Origin: Liolophura sinensis | Taxonomy: Eukaryota > Mollusca > Polyplacophora > Chitonida > Chitonidae | Direction: 5' to 3' | NCBI RefSeq assembly: GCF_032854445.1 | Contig: NC_088300.1 | Coordinates: 76,439,966 to 76,503,965 of the forward strand | DNA: 64,000 nucleotides | Shown here: positions 47,640-60,045 of the stretch, one piece after another | Layout of the letters: every line of letters begins with the position of its first letter | How positions within the stretch are numbered: position 1 is the first letter of the stretch | Made by a program: the position numbers and the translations under genes | The notes under the pieces: model-generated | Databases searched by the model: none | Seen by the model: only the letters and a program-made list of their open reading frames with translations | Told to the model about the DNA's origin: nothing

Positions 47640-49814
47640 AATTACAAATTTCCGGGTCACACCAGTATGTAATGGACTGGAGCTTGTGTTAAAGCCAAGA
47701 TGTGTACGAAGTTTCATCAAAATCCGACACAGGCACGGACAACATACAATATTGAACAATCGCTCATAAAAGCATGAGCATGTAAATGAAATGCATTAGC
47801 GCTTGTACCAAGGCCAAGCTGTGTACAAAGTTTAATCACAAAATGTGAAATAACTTAATGGCATCTGGCATAGGTGAAGACGCTATAAAAAAACCCAATT
47901 CGGAAAAAAGATGAGGATCACAACTTAAATAAAATAGACTGGAGACTGTGCCAAGACCAATGACTGAAAAACACTAGCTTGTTTAGTTTTCTTTAGGATT
48001 CCTTTAGTATAGTTGTAAGTCTATCCTGTAACTTTCCATGTGTACTATTTGTTAAATTGTGTCTATGATAGTGGTCTTTAATGGGCTCATGAACGTAACA
48101 GGAAGACGCACATTATGGATATGTAGAAAATATGCCCAAAATATTTTGCTTTGCTTTGACAGCTATCGTCGTTGAAGTCAAAACTAATTTTCCTGATTCA
48201 CCGCTGGTCTCTTAGGAAGATTATAGCTTGAAGCCATTTCTTGACTTCCATCTCCGCACGGCAAGTGATGGCATCGTCTTAAACCACACACATATCAGAA
48301 TACACATGTTAACTTAAACATGTGCTTCAGTTACTGCTATGTGTAAGACGCTTCACTCATGTGCTGTCATCATGTCACCAGTTTCACTTCTTACTGTGAA
48401 CTAAATACAATACCAGTACTACCTACTACCTAACGCTTCCACACATGTAATCTCATCAACACACAGATATTTAGGTTTTCAATGGGATTTCTGTTACTGC
48501 CCCACTATTTACTCTCTATGAAACACATTTCATATAGCTTGTGCTAGGCTCCTTATGAAAAATCTGTTTGCAGACTGAATTAGCTATGAAATGTATACTT
48601 TTCCCTCATTTTCAATGATTTCCAGGCAATGAATAACCTATCTGTGTTTTATCTTGGCCTATACATTTCTGTAGGACAATCGTATATCTGCAAATAACTC
48701 TTGCCGCATCAGGGAACTTTTGATTTGCTCCATCAGAAGTCGTTTATAAGTAAACCAAAATAGAAAAAAATTACAAGACGCTACAGCAGTGTCTACGTGC
48801 GCCACAGTATATTGAATATCAAAGTTGCTATAAAGCTCTCTGGAAGTTTCTACTTACCTCAGGCAATTGGTTACGTTTTGTTCGGCTGTTTCAAACCTCA
48901 CTGTCAAAAACTTTGTCGTTCTGTGTCGCTGAAGAGAGACACTTCTAGCATCACCCTGTCTCTGCCGGGCTGCTTTATATACAGGTCATCCTGACGCACC
49001 CAGGTGGTCGAGTGGTGACCGGCGTGGAGAATGCAGACTATTCCGCTTAGTTCTCATTAAAACTGACATTCTCCCCAATTAGGAACGCGCTTGCAATGTC
49101 CCGAGTACTCTTCACGTTGATTCTTTGCCAATTTACGCCCTGGCCAGTAATCGTATTTGTTCGGTTGTACAATGGCGTTGCAATCCATTCACATCTACTA
49201 ACTCAGCCGTGTAATGCCTAGGAGAACAGGTTGTCAAGTACCTCGTACTTTATCGTCCGCCATCTTTATACGAGAAATGGTTGTGCAATTAAGGTAACCT
49301 TTCAGAAACATTCAGGACCGGCAATTCTTCAAGAGGATCCCGCCGAAATTCAATTTTGCCCTGGTTGAGTGGGTGTGGCTGAAATCACCACTCGGTTGTT
49401 TGCCATGACTATAATGTCTATGATGAACAATATGTGCGGGCGACTGGGGCCTACATCGGCCGTCGCCGTTGGGTCAAGTGCTTTGGCTGTAGACTGCCTT
49501 GTTACCACCATAAGCAGAGTTACGTGCGCACTGAGTCACCTGTTAGCAGACTACACAACCTGTCAAATTCATTGACCGAGTCAGTGAGATACGATTTCAG
49601 CCCTGAAGATACTTTCTGCACGGTATATTCTAGAATGAGTGTATACATTTTCTCTTTTTTACTTCTCACCCCCGTAAATCTGGAAACAATCGTTGAAGTT
49701 GTTGAATTTAAATCATATGAAAAGTTCTCAGACTCTCTCAGGCACATGCTAACAAAAACCACCTACATGTATATGAGCCCAAGACCCCCAATCCTCACCC
49801 TCACTTCCAAAATT
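47640..49814. other. Unassigned DNA
   Basis: No gene was supported. A tRNA-head-like word (ggtggtcgagtggtgaccgg near 49,001) is too poor to call. Open frames at 49,369-49,829 lack recognisable motifs. Confidence 0.4.
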
Positions 49815-51565
49815 ACTGTGGAAGGTTGATCCGTGTTTGCTGGGCAAATGGATATATGGTTACACCCCAGACCTGAGGAAGGTTGATTCGTGTTACACGG
49901 TTTGTGGGGTATTTGGTTTATGGTTATGGTTACACTCCTGACCCATGGAAGGTTGACTCATGTTTACACTGTTTGGGGATCATATGGTTACACCCCTGAC
50001 CCATGGAAGGTTGACTCATTTTTACACAGCTGGGTAACATATGGTTACACTCCTGACCCTGGAAGGTTGACTCATGTTTACGCAGCTTGGGGATCATATG
50101 GTTACACCCCTGATCCATGGAAGGTTGATTCATTTTTACACAGCTGGGTACCATATGGTTACACTCCTGACCCATGGAAGGTTGACTCATGTTTACGCAG
50201 TTTGGGGATCATATGGTTACACCCCTGATCCATGGAAGGTTGATTCATTTTTACACAGCTGGGTGCCATATAGTTACACTCCTGACCCATGGAAGGTTGA
50301 CTCATGTTTACACAGTTTGTGGATCGTATGGTTACACTCCTGACCTATGGAAGGTTGACTCATGTTTACACAGCTTAGGGGATCATATGGTTACACTCCT
50401 GACCCATGGAAGATTGACTTATGTTTACACAGCTTGAGAGATATATTGTTGCACTCCTGACCCATGGAAGGTTGTTTCAAGTTGACACAGTTTAGGGATC
50501 ATATGATTACACTCCTGACCCTGGAAGGTTGACTCATGTTTACGCAGTTTGGGGATCATATTGTTACACTCCTGACCCATGGAAAGTCGATTCATGTTTA
50601 CGCAGCTTTGGTACCATATGGTTACACTCCTACCATATGGAATGTTGACTCATGTTTACGCAGCATGAGCATCATATGGTTGCACTCCTGACCCACGGAA
50701 CGTTGACATATGTTTACACAGTTGAGGGATCATATGATTACACACCTAGCCTATGGAAGGTTGACTCATGTTTACACAGCTTGGGGGATATATTGTTGCA
50801 CTCCTGACCCATGGAAGGTTGTTTCAAGTTTACACAGTTTGGGGATCACATGGTTACATTCCTGACCTATGGAAGGTTGACTCATGTTTACGCAGTTTGG
50901 GGATCATATTGTTACACTCCTGACCCATGGAAAGTCGATTCATGTTTACACAGCTTGGTTACCATATGGTTACACTCCTGACCTGTGGAAGGTTGACTCA
51001 TGCTTACACCGCTTGAAAGATATATTGTTGCACTCCTGACCTGAGGAAGGTTGACTCATGTTTACGCAGTTTGGGGATCATACTGTTATACTCCTGACCC
51101 ATGGAAAGTCGATTCATGTTAACGCAGCTTTGGTACCATATGGTTACACTTCTGACCCACGGAACGTTGACACATGTTTACACAGTTTGGGGGATATATT
51201 GTTACACTCCTGACGCATGGAAGGTTGACTCATGTTTACAAAGTTTGAGGATCATATTGTTACACCCCTGATCCATGGAAGGTTGATTCATGATTTAGCA
51301 GCTTGGGGGATACATTGTTACACTCTTGACCTGTGGAAGGTTGACTCATGTTTAAGTAGCTTGGGGGATATATTGTATTTTACATTTCTGGTTGTAAATG
51401 TGGTTACACCCCTGACCTGTGGAGAAATGATTTATGTTTACTTGGCTTAGTTCATATGGTTACACCTCGGACCAATCATGGAAGGATGATTCATGTCTTG
51501 GCTTGTGGCATACATGATAACACCCCTGATCTCGTTAGAGCTGATTTGTTTTTACACGGCTTGTA
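49815..51565. repeat. 57-bp minisatellite, about 30 units
   Basis: Units contain gttacactcctgacccatgg and aaggttgactcatgtttaca followed by cagcttggggatcatat. Divergence increases towards the right end, where units become hard to follow. Confidence 0.95.
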
Positions 51566-52041
51566 AGATATGTTCTGACCAGCCTAAGCTTCTAAAGGAT
51601 AAGAATGTAAGTTTGACCATGATGTGCGATGTGTGAACTAATGATATGTGACATTCAACACATCTCTTGTGACATTCCACGTCCTGGGTATGAACTTGGG
51701 TGTGATACTCTCAATATCTTATTCATCTGGCTGTTATTCTGGCCTTCGTCTGTGGGGATTCCCCGCTAAGACTGTTCGTCGGACCATGGTGATATACATA
51801 AGCTGTCGACGTAGCTCGTGCGGTCGTTGGCGCAGTCTAATGTTCCCTGAAGCACATTTGTTTTCTTCCAATGTATAGTATGCACATACATGCATACATG
51901 TAACTGCATAGTGTGCACTTACATGTCACTGTACATTGTGCACATACATGTCAGTGTATAGTGTGCATATACATATCACTGTTTAATGCGCACATGCATG
52001 TATGCATCTCACTATATAGTGTGCATATACATGTATGTATA

Positions 52042-52259
52042 TATTTATTTATTTCATTGGTGTTTTACGTCGTACTCAAGAATATTTCCCTTATATGACG
52101 GCAGCCAGCATTATGGTGGGAGGAAACCAGGCAGCGCCTGGGGTAAACCCACGACCGTCCGCTGCTAACAGACCTCCCAGCTTACGACCGGAGAGGAGGC
52201 CAGCATGAGCTGGACTTGAACTCACAGCAACCGCATTGGTGAGAGGTTCCTGGGTCATG
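52042..52259 (-). repeat. SINE inserted in the 33-bp array (first)
   Basis: A tatttatttatttcattggt tail is followed by the acggcagccagcattatggt block, the ggagaggaggccagcatgag block and the gagaggttcctgggtcatg end. The tRNA-like head is truncated. Confidence 0.88.
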
Positions 52260-52417
52260 TCAATCTATAGTGTGCACATTCATGTATGCAAGTCAAAGCA
52301 TGGTGTGCACATACATGTATGAATGACAATCTATAGTGTGCACATACATGTATGTATGTCAATGTATAGTGTGCACATAAATGTATGTATGTCAAAGCAT
52401 AATGTGTACATACATGT

Positions 52418-52572
52418 ATTTATTTATTTATTTTATTTGATTGGTGTTTCACGCCGTACTCAAGTATGTTTCACTTATACGACGGCGGCCAGTATTATGG
52501 TGGGAGGAAACCGGGCAGAGCCCAGGGTAAACCCACGACCATCCGCAGGCTGCTGCCAGACCTTCCCACTTA
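52418..52572 (-). repeat. SINE inserted in the 33-bp array (second)
   Basis: A tttatttatttattttattt tail is followed by the ttcacgccgtactcaagtat block, through gctgccagaccttcccac. The head half is absent. Confidence 0.88.
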
Positions 52573-52899
52573 CATACATGTATGAATGACAATCTATAGT
52601 GTGCACATACAGGCATGTATGTCACTGTATAGTGTGCACATACATGTATGCATACCAATATATAGTGTGTAACTACATGTATGCATGTCAATGTATAGTG
52701 TGCACATACATGTATGCATGTCAATGTATAGTGTGCAACTACATGTATGCATGTCAACGTATAGTCTACACATACATGTATGCACGTCACTATATAGTGT
52801 GCGCAAACATGTATGCATGTCACTGTATGGTGTGTACATACATGTATGCATGCCATTGTAAAGTGTGTACATACATGTATGCATGTCAGGTGATGAAAG

Positions 52900-55594
52900 G
52901 TCCGCCAGTAAGTTAAAGGTCGATGTATAATCCGATTTCGCTGACACCCCCCCCCCCCCAAAATTGTTTAAGTGAAAAATTCTTCAGAATAGTGGAAATG
53001 GAAATAACAGTCTTGTAAGCGTCACAAGATGGATCACCGAAAACATTTCTGAAAGTACTTTTTCTCATGACTTTTCCAAATTGAATTAAATGCATTCTAA
53101 TATTTGAACTCTAAGGTAGGCTTTATGGTGACAAAGCACTTTTACGTCTCACTGCATTTGACTACATTGGTCACTTGTATAATAATTTTTTAAAAGCTGT
53201 ATTTAAAGCTGTGCCTAAACACAGGCTATATAATTTTAAAAAGTCCATCACAGAATTTAAACTGTTGAGTTTGAATGTACTTAACTCTCTTTCAAACAAT
53301 CTAAACAGATAAATGAAAGCATTATTGCGTATAGTTTCATTTGCTCGTTTGATGAACCTTTTTTCCTTTTTTGACTTTTTTAAAGGCAAAAGTCAGTTAA
53401 ATTAATTAAATTTTTGTCATCTAAGTCCTGGACCAGCCTGTTTACCATAACATCTGTCTGAAGAACAGAAGCAGTTGTCTCTCTTTAGTATGAAGAAATT
53501 TGTTTGACATGTCACTGTGTAATTTATTGTAGTATTTACGTGATACTTACATAACACTAAGTTTTATGATGACTTCAAAAACCGTCGTCGTCTACAAATT
53601 TTGACTACGTTATTCATTGCCTTGTTGTTTACATGCATGGCGAACGCGTTCTCATTGTGTTGAGGGTAAATAGGCTGCAGCTAGAGCCACGCACACTTTA
53701 TTGTTTCAAACTTCAGCGCAGCCGTGACCGTACCAGCACGTCATAGTTATCTCCCTTTTTTCATACTTCTGGTTGCAGAGTAGCCCGTTCTTACTCAATG
53801 TTTTACCCTTTTTTTGAGTAAATAACTAACCTTGCTTTGGAGCCATTCGCATAATGATTCACGCAGTATAGCAGCTGATAGAACTTATAAGCAGCGTGAG
53901 TCTTGTTCAGATGGACATTTAAAAAGTTTCCGCAATATAGCAGCTGACAGGAATCTTATGAGCTACATCAGGTGAACATCGTATAAAAATTGGCATGTTT
54001 CGAGATATGACGTTAGGTCAACAGAGTAACGTCCCTTTGTGATATGACGTCGTCGCTTTACGGCATGGCAGGGCCAATCTGGTTATTTTAACATGGAGTG
54101 GTACAATGTATATAGAATACAGAGAACTAATTCAAAAGGATTAGACTGATCTTCCAAATTGCGTTCTTGGGTGGGTTTGTGTTCTCATCATTGCACCAAA
54201 AATGATGTTCTGCCAGTACTTTGATCTAAACACCATCACTGCCATGTTAAAAGATAGGCAAGTAGCCCTACTGTGCCGTAAAAGTCATTTTTCACCTGGA
54301 CGTCAATGTGTTGTTCTTGTAGCATAACTCGAAATCTGTGCATTCGGCCTTATTGTCTCTTCGAATGAGCATTTATGATACATAACGGCGGGAAATCTGC
54401 GACACTCCGTATGTTAAAGGTGAATGGATAAGCCTCAGGTCACCCAGGTGAGCTGTTTATAGATAACTCTGTATCAGCGAACTGTCACTAATCGCTTGTA
54501 AGACTTGTAAGTAAAGACAACCGATACTGACAAATGGGACAGCATTTCATTTTATTTTCTACATAAATTAACAATTCAACAATGCGACACGTACGTATAC
54601 AACATTGATTATTATCATCACGGAGGTAGGCCTATTATATAAACATATAAAACCTACATTTTAATATTTCTTCTTCACACACAACTTATTAATTTCCGTG
54701 ATAAAAATTCATTTTACATATCTTAAAAAAGACCATGGGTCTTACTTGAATGTCATCTATATGGCATGTCCAGTTACTAACATTCGGCGTAGCTGTTTAG
54801 GACAAACCCACAGCTTTGACGCACTCCAACGTCATCATTCCACACTCTCACTTATTCGTCCGCATTAGACTACATTGTGATGGTATTCGTACAGGTATCA
54901 GGTGCTGACACGAGAAAGTGAAAATGAGAGAGACATTTGAAGCGGAGGTTCCGAACATCCCATACTTGATGATAACGTTTGACCTTTATATGTAAAGGTG
55001 GATTTCGATTATTTCATATGTTTGACAGTGAAAATCTGCCGTATACAAATATTCATACATATATCTCCCAATAAAATTACCGTTAATTAAAATAACTTAT
55101 GAAAGACAAAATCTGTGTATGATATCAGCATATAAAGTAGCAGCCGTCATGAATAGGATGTGCGCGATGCTTGCGTGGTTAACAAGTGAGGGCGCAAACT
55201 CTCCGCACGTTGGTGATCACCAAGTTGAGCTCTCTGTTTACTCTCCACAACACCCCTAGAGGAAATTTCTCCCCCAATGCCTGATTCGGAAAGCATGTCA
55301 AGTTATTTACGGGCTGCACTTCGGATTCGTCGATACCTTTTAGCTACAACAAAATACGCTGAATTAGGAGCGCTGCATCCAGATACCTAAGAGACGTACG
55401 TATTCCATTAGTGAGTCATTCTGCTTTTTCCATTTGCAAAGTCATAACCTCCAAAAAGAAACCAGGACATATATACTCACATTTAAACCTAAATACATAT
55501 CCCAGCCCAGTCAGTTAGTAATGAAGCGTATTAGCTAAGGTCTAGCTAATGATACTGTGACAAAAGGCTTTTCCCTGTCGCAGAATATAGGAAC
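52900..55594. repeat. Segmental duplication unit 1, part without recognised genes
   Basis: This stretch is repeated about 7.15 kb downstream (for example attaattaaatttttgtcat at 53,401 and 60,551). The two are nearly identical from about 53,290 to 56,800. A piece near 53,200-53,280 differs between units. No gene was recognised in it. It may include the 3' UTR of the helical gene. Confidence 0.9.
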
Positions 55595-57821
55595 TTACAA
55601 TGATGAGGTGATCCTGTCATTCCGTGTGGGTTGGGAGAGGGTGCAGTCGATCATGATTGCACTTTGCATATTAGACATACCATTTCTGCATGAATCTAGG
55701 GCTTCTGTGTATAGCCCTGACTGTTGTCTACAAATCCTTGTCAAACAGTGTTTAATAAAAAAAGAAAGAAAAAAAAATAAACCACTAGATGTGTACTTAC
55801 CAAAATATTGATAGCATTTTGCAGATTTCTTTTGGCCGAGGCTACCAAACACCTGAAGTGGTCGTTAGACAGAGGCTGGACGACTGTGCACCTTGACGTG
55901 TTTCCTCCAAGAAGTTGGTACTGTAACACCACCGTCTGCAGTACTTTCTCCAGGTCCCTCAGCACCGTAACCGCGTTCGCCACACTACTCTACAGCATAC
56001 AAGAAGATATCGTCAGTCAGTTTTCTGTTTCAGTTTATTTCAATAATGCTCTTGTGTTTTACCTTTCATTAAAGACCACAAATGTTCAGTAATCAGTGAA
56101 CAAGAAGGATTTATTTATTTATTTATTTGATTGTTGTTTTACGCCGTACTCAAGAATATTTCACTTATGCGACGGCGGTCAGCATTATGGTGGGTGGAAA
56201 CCGGGCAGAGCCCGTGGGAAACCCACGACCATCCGCAGGTAGCTGGCAGACCTTCCCCCGACCGCATTGGTGAGAGACTCCTGGGTCACTAAGCTGCGCG
56301 AGCGGTGAACAAAAAGGAGGAAACCCATTAGTGAAATACATAGTCGAAGCGATCAACCAGGTGTAGGTCTGCTCTGGGACTGTGACATACCCATACTTTA
56401 GACAGCATCAGCACTTACCTGTTTGTCGACATCAGCAGTCACAGTACGTGTTATATCGCCGTTACAAGGCAGAGAGTCTCTTCCCCGAAATTCAGCCCAG
56501 GCCATACACGTCAACCCTCGAGGTATATGTTGCCCAGGCCACAGTCTAGAGCACTACAAATAAAACATGAGTAATTACATATAAGGACGCGTACAGCACA
56601 GTCTTATTCTATGACCTGATTCCTGATAAATCACAAAAGTCTTCTTCAAAAATCCTGTTTCCATTTTTCTATTTATCCATGTTTCTAAAGATGGGAAAAT
56701 ATATGATTTTTAGTATGTATTTAAAAGTAAAATTTCCTGCCTCTGCAGTGTAGTAGTGTCTAAACCAGCTATCTGGACGATGACGGCACAACATCAGGGA
56801 AGCGGGTCTTCACTACTTACAATGCCTTCAAGCGTAGAGTTCACTTTAGACTGGACGTCTTCAAGCGTCGGTATGATTCCAACCATATCTTGAAGATCTC
56901 TCCTGCTTTCGACGAAAGTTGCATTGCTTTTGGAAATGGACCTATCCCCGGTCGAGACATCCAGGTTAATGTTGATAGGATCATCCAGGCTTAGATGAGC
57001 GCTCTTGTCATGTATTTGCGTCACTGACGATAACTTGAAGGGCTTGAGTTCACGTGTCACAGCCTCCGGTGCCCTCGTGATGTTGCTGGAAAGTTTAGAT
57101 GGAATTGGTACTGTTTCTGTCGTCTCCACGAGCGGCCTTGTTAAGTCCAGGCTCTTTGATTCTCCTGTTGATCGATCTGCAGATCGATGGTTTGCTGGAA
57201 AGTCCGGAAAACGTGGTATATTTGCGGCCGTTCTTGTCACTGCTTCCGCTGTAGTTTCTGTGTCATTCACCGTGTTATTTGGCAATATATCAGCTGGTAT
57301 AACACTAGAGATGGCCTTCGCGTTAACCCCAGAGATTAATAAGCTCAGAGCTCCGACAAAAAATGATAGCGCTGAATCTGTAGAGAAACAATAGGCAAAT
57401 CACACACTGTGCTTTAGCGGCCAAGGGTGTGTCAAAGTTTAAGTGGAGATCAAGCACACTCTTCTGTCTAGAGCAGAAGTCAGCCAATGCTTAAACAGTT
57501 GTCTATAGTTACAGGAAATGCACTTATCTAAGAAAAAATGTATCACAGATATGAAAATAAGTTTCTTTCCCTTTCCGTTGCTAAACACTATAATAGAGGA
57601 CAGGCAGATTACATATGTGCACTATTATAAATACCTGTTTGTCTCATAACACATTAACCAAATCCCTAAATTTGCCAAAATGAATTATATTTTATATAGC
57701 CCTACATGTGATTTAAAAACAATAGTCTACATATAGCAACTGTGCAAATCTCAATCAGTTTCCTACATTTAGGTCGTACGTGAAAATTGTACTTACAGCG
57801 TAAACACAGCGAGCTGGCCAT
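55595..57821 (-). CDS. HEL1: secreted protein with Cys-bearing helical C-terminus, copy 1
   Basis: I do not recognise this family. The five exons on the - strand are 57821-57797, 57377-56821, 56553-56419, 55989-55801 and 55720-55595, giving 343 residues. Exon 1 ends in phase 1 and the other introns are all phase 0. The N-terminus (MASSLCLRYSALSFFVGALS, then LLISGVNA) is a signal peptide. Residues of about 30-194 are rich in Ser, Thr and Asn with several N-glycosylation sequons. The C-terminal 149 residues carry seven cysteines (CSRL, LTCM, LPCN, SRCT, FRCL, DSCR, IDCT) and amphipathic stretches such as VLRDLEKVLQTVVLQYQLL, so a disulfide-bonded helical domain is likely. The last acceptor (gacaacag) is the only one keeping the frame. 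Its stop overlaps a gtaagt word, so a further exon is possible. Copy 2 lies about 7.15 kb away. A cytokine-like factor is a speculative alternative. Confidence 0.72.
56109..56308 (-). repeat. SINE in HEL1 intron 3
   Basis: A tttatttatttatttatttg tail and the gttttacgccgtactcaaga block run to agactcctgggtcactaagc. About 48 bp present in the same insertion of copy 2 (63,420-63,468) are deleted here. Confidence 0.9.
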
Positions 57822-57903
57822 ATTTTAAAGAACAATTTTTCAATCCGATGATAATTCACAATGCGGTAAAAACAGAAATGAATGAAGCTTGAAGTAAAAC
57901 GGA

Positions 57904-57911
57904 CTTTTATA
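57904..57911 (-). promoter_or_regulatory. TATA box of HEL1
   Basis: TATAAAAG on the - strand lies 83 bp upstream of the HEL1 ATG, at a sensible distance for a start site near 57,880. An NF-kB/Dorsal-like word GGGAAAATTC on the - strand lies further upstream at 58,180-58,171. Confidence 0.6.
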
Positions 57912-59221
57912 GGCAGATCATCAATATTTTGAGGATCACTTGGTTTTCCGGTCAGAAGAATTCAACTATTACATTTTCGTGTTGTGAAATTTCTAAGTCA
58001 AAAAAATGAAGTTTAATTGGATAATGGGAAGACCTATCCGGGCCACGTCTTTGGTTTTTCCCGCTAGAAACTATCTGCATCCATATCTGAGCTGGCATTG
58101 TTGAGAATCACTTGACCCTTTGTTTTGATAAGTCACAGGAGATGTAAAGATTAAGCACCACACTACCCCAGAATTTTCCCGCATATGTTTTTTAAGCATG
58201 TGGCTACTTTTATCTATCTCTCATCCAAGGTGTTAGCTCATCATTTCGCACCTATGAGGTGAAAGACAAAACATTACATCCTCGCGTTATGTGCTACTTT
58301 AATGATGCATGGATATTATTGGTGCATGTGACAAACAATCAATCCGCATGTATTGGTCATTTCAGTCAGTCGTCAGAAAAATTCAAGTTCTGGAAAGAAG
58401 AATTTTCAAAAGCAGTATGATTGGCTGAATATACATCCTCCCACGCTCACAAGCGACACATTAGGGAAAAAGGGGAAATATTTGACAGAGGACGCATCCG
58501 TGTTAGTGTTCATGAAGAGGCTTGCATGTACGATTTCGTCATCTTTATCCACATGATATAGTATAATAGGTATAACATAATATGGTATGATGTGTATAAA
58601 ACGAGTTGATGCATAAACAACTGTATAAAACGACAGCTGATGTCAAACCGGTAAATTCTTTGTGTCATGGCTTATCCTCAGTGTTAATAAGCACCAAATT
58701 ACCCCGTGCAGTAAATTTCCGCTACACATGTATACACCTAATGGTTATACTTCAGGCATTAGAGCATGAAGTTTTTGGCACACTTCCCGTCTTTGTCAAG
58801 CGCACTCATACGTGTGACAATTATCAAAACAATGCTTTTGAAACTGATTGAAATCTATTGATCATTTCTTAGTAACTACTCTCCCCCATCCTCAAAATAA
58901 ACGGTTTGAGAAAAAGAAAATGGAAGACATAAACCCATGTTTTTTAATGAAAGTGTTAAATCAGCTATTAAAAGCATTTATGTTATTGATAACACGGAGG
59001 GAAAATGTTTTAACTATTAACGATTAATCACCTGAATCAGGTTCAGTTCTTGGGCGAAACTATTACTTCAAAAACCCTTGAGTAAGTTAATAATACATAA
59101 TTTCCAATATCCACGAGTCACGCATATGGTCCGTATCAAAAGTTCTCTAACGCTCATTCCACTGGCGTTTTCGTCATTTAACGAATTTCTGACGAGGTGG
59201 AAGTGTACCGGTTGTTATACA
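57912..59221. other. HEL1 upstream DNA
   Basis: No other gene is supported. It presumably holds the regulatory sequence of HEL1. Confidence 0.4.
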
Positions 59222-59375
59222 GACTCTAAAGGGTTTTGCAGAGACAAATGCACGAAGAGACAAATGCACGAAGAGGTTTCACGGAAGAGGGTTCAGCAGA
59301 GATATAGACACTAAAGGGTTCTGCAGAGACACAGGCACTAAGATGTTCTGCAGAGACACAGACACTAAAGGGTTC
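59222..59375. repeat. Short tandem repeat of about 27-30 bp
   Basis: About five imperfect units share gcagagacacagacactaaa and gggttc. It directly precedes the 33-bp array of the second duplication unit. Confidence 0.75.
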
Positions 59376-60045
59376 ACACATGTATGCATGCCACTGTACA
59401 GTGTGCACATACATGCGTGCATGTTAATGTATAGTGTGCACATACATGCATGCATGTCAATGTATAATGTGCACATACATGCATGCATGTCAATGTATTT
59501 ATTTATTTATTTGATTGTTGTTTTACGTCGTACTCAAGAATATTTCACTTATACGACGGCGAGCAGCATTATGGTGGGTGGAAACCGGGCAGAACCCGGG
59601 GAAAAACCCACGACCATCTGCAGGTTGCTGGCAGACCTGCCTCACGTACGACCGGAGAGGAAGCCAGGATGAGCTGAACTCACAGCGGCCGCATTGGTGA
59701 GAGACTCCTGGGTCATTACACTGCGCTAACGCGCTAACCAACTGAGCCACGGAGGCCCCCATGTCAATGTATAGTGTGCACATGCAGGTAGGCATGTCAA
59801 TGTAAAGTGTGCACATGCATGTCACTGTATACGATGCACATACATGCATGCATGTCAATGTATAGTTTGCACATGCATGTATGCATAGTGTACAAATATG
59901 TGCATGCATGTCACTGTATAGTGTACACATACATGTATGCATGTCACTATATAGTGTGTACATACATGTATGCATGTCACTGTATAGTGTGCACATACAT
60001 GTATGCATGTCAATGTATAGTGTGTACATACATACATGTCAGATG
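59376..60045. repeat. 33-bp minisatellite, second locus, split by a SINE
   Basis: Units are the same as at 51.9-52.9 kb (tgtatgcatgtcaatgtata and gtgtgcacatac). Array blocks are 59,376-59,497 and 59,760-60,045. It marks the start of duplication unit 2. Confidence 0.9.
59498..59759 (-). repeat. Full-length SINE with clear target-site duplication
   Basis: It is complete from the tttatttatttatttgattg tail to the tRNA-like head, complement of gggcctccgtggctcagttg. The flanks both read catgtcaatgta (59,486-59,497 and 59,760-59,771). The target is one unit of the 33-bp array. Confidence 0.93.

Larger units (their letters stand above)
51871..52890. repeat. 33-bp minisatellite interrupted by two SINEs
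   Basis: Units contain atgtatgcatgtcaatgtat and agtgtgcacatac. Array blocks are 51,871-52,041, 52,260-52,417 and 52,573-52,890. The same array, with its own SINE, starts the second segmental-duplication unit at 59,376. Confidence 0.9.

Noticed and set aside
49369-49829. Overlapping open frames of 68 and 131 codons
   Set aside because: No recognisable motif, signal peptide or splice partners. The second runs into low-complexity DNA at the array border.
52449-52961. 170-codon and 117-codon open frames rich in Cys, His and Tyr
   Set aside because: They are translations of the 33-bp array and of SINE sequence, not genes.
53171-53389. Short lysine-rich minus-strand frame in the segmental duplication
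   Set aside because: It is not kept in the second duplication unit, where the corresponding patch has a different sequence.
59523-60029. 168-codon open frame rich in Cys, His and Met
   Set aside because: Same 33-bp array plus SINE translation.
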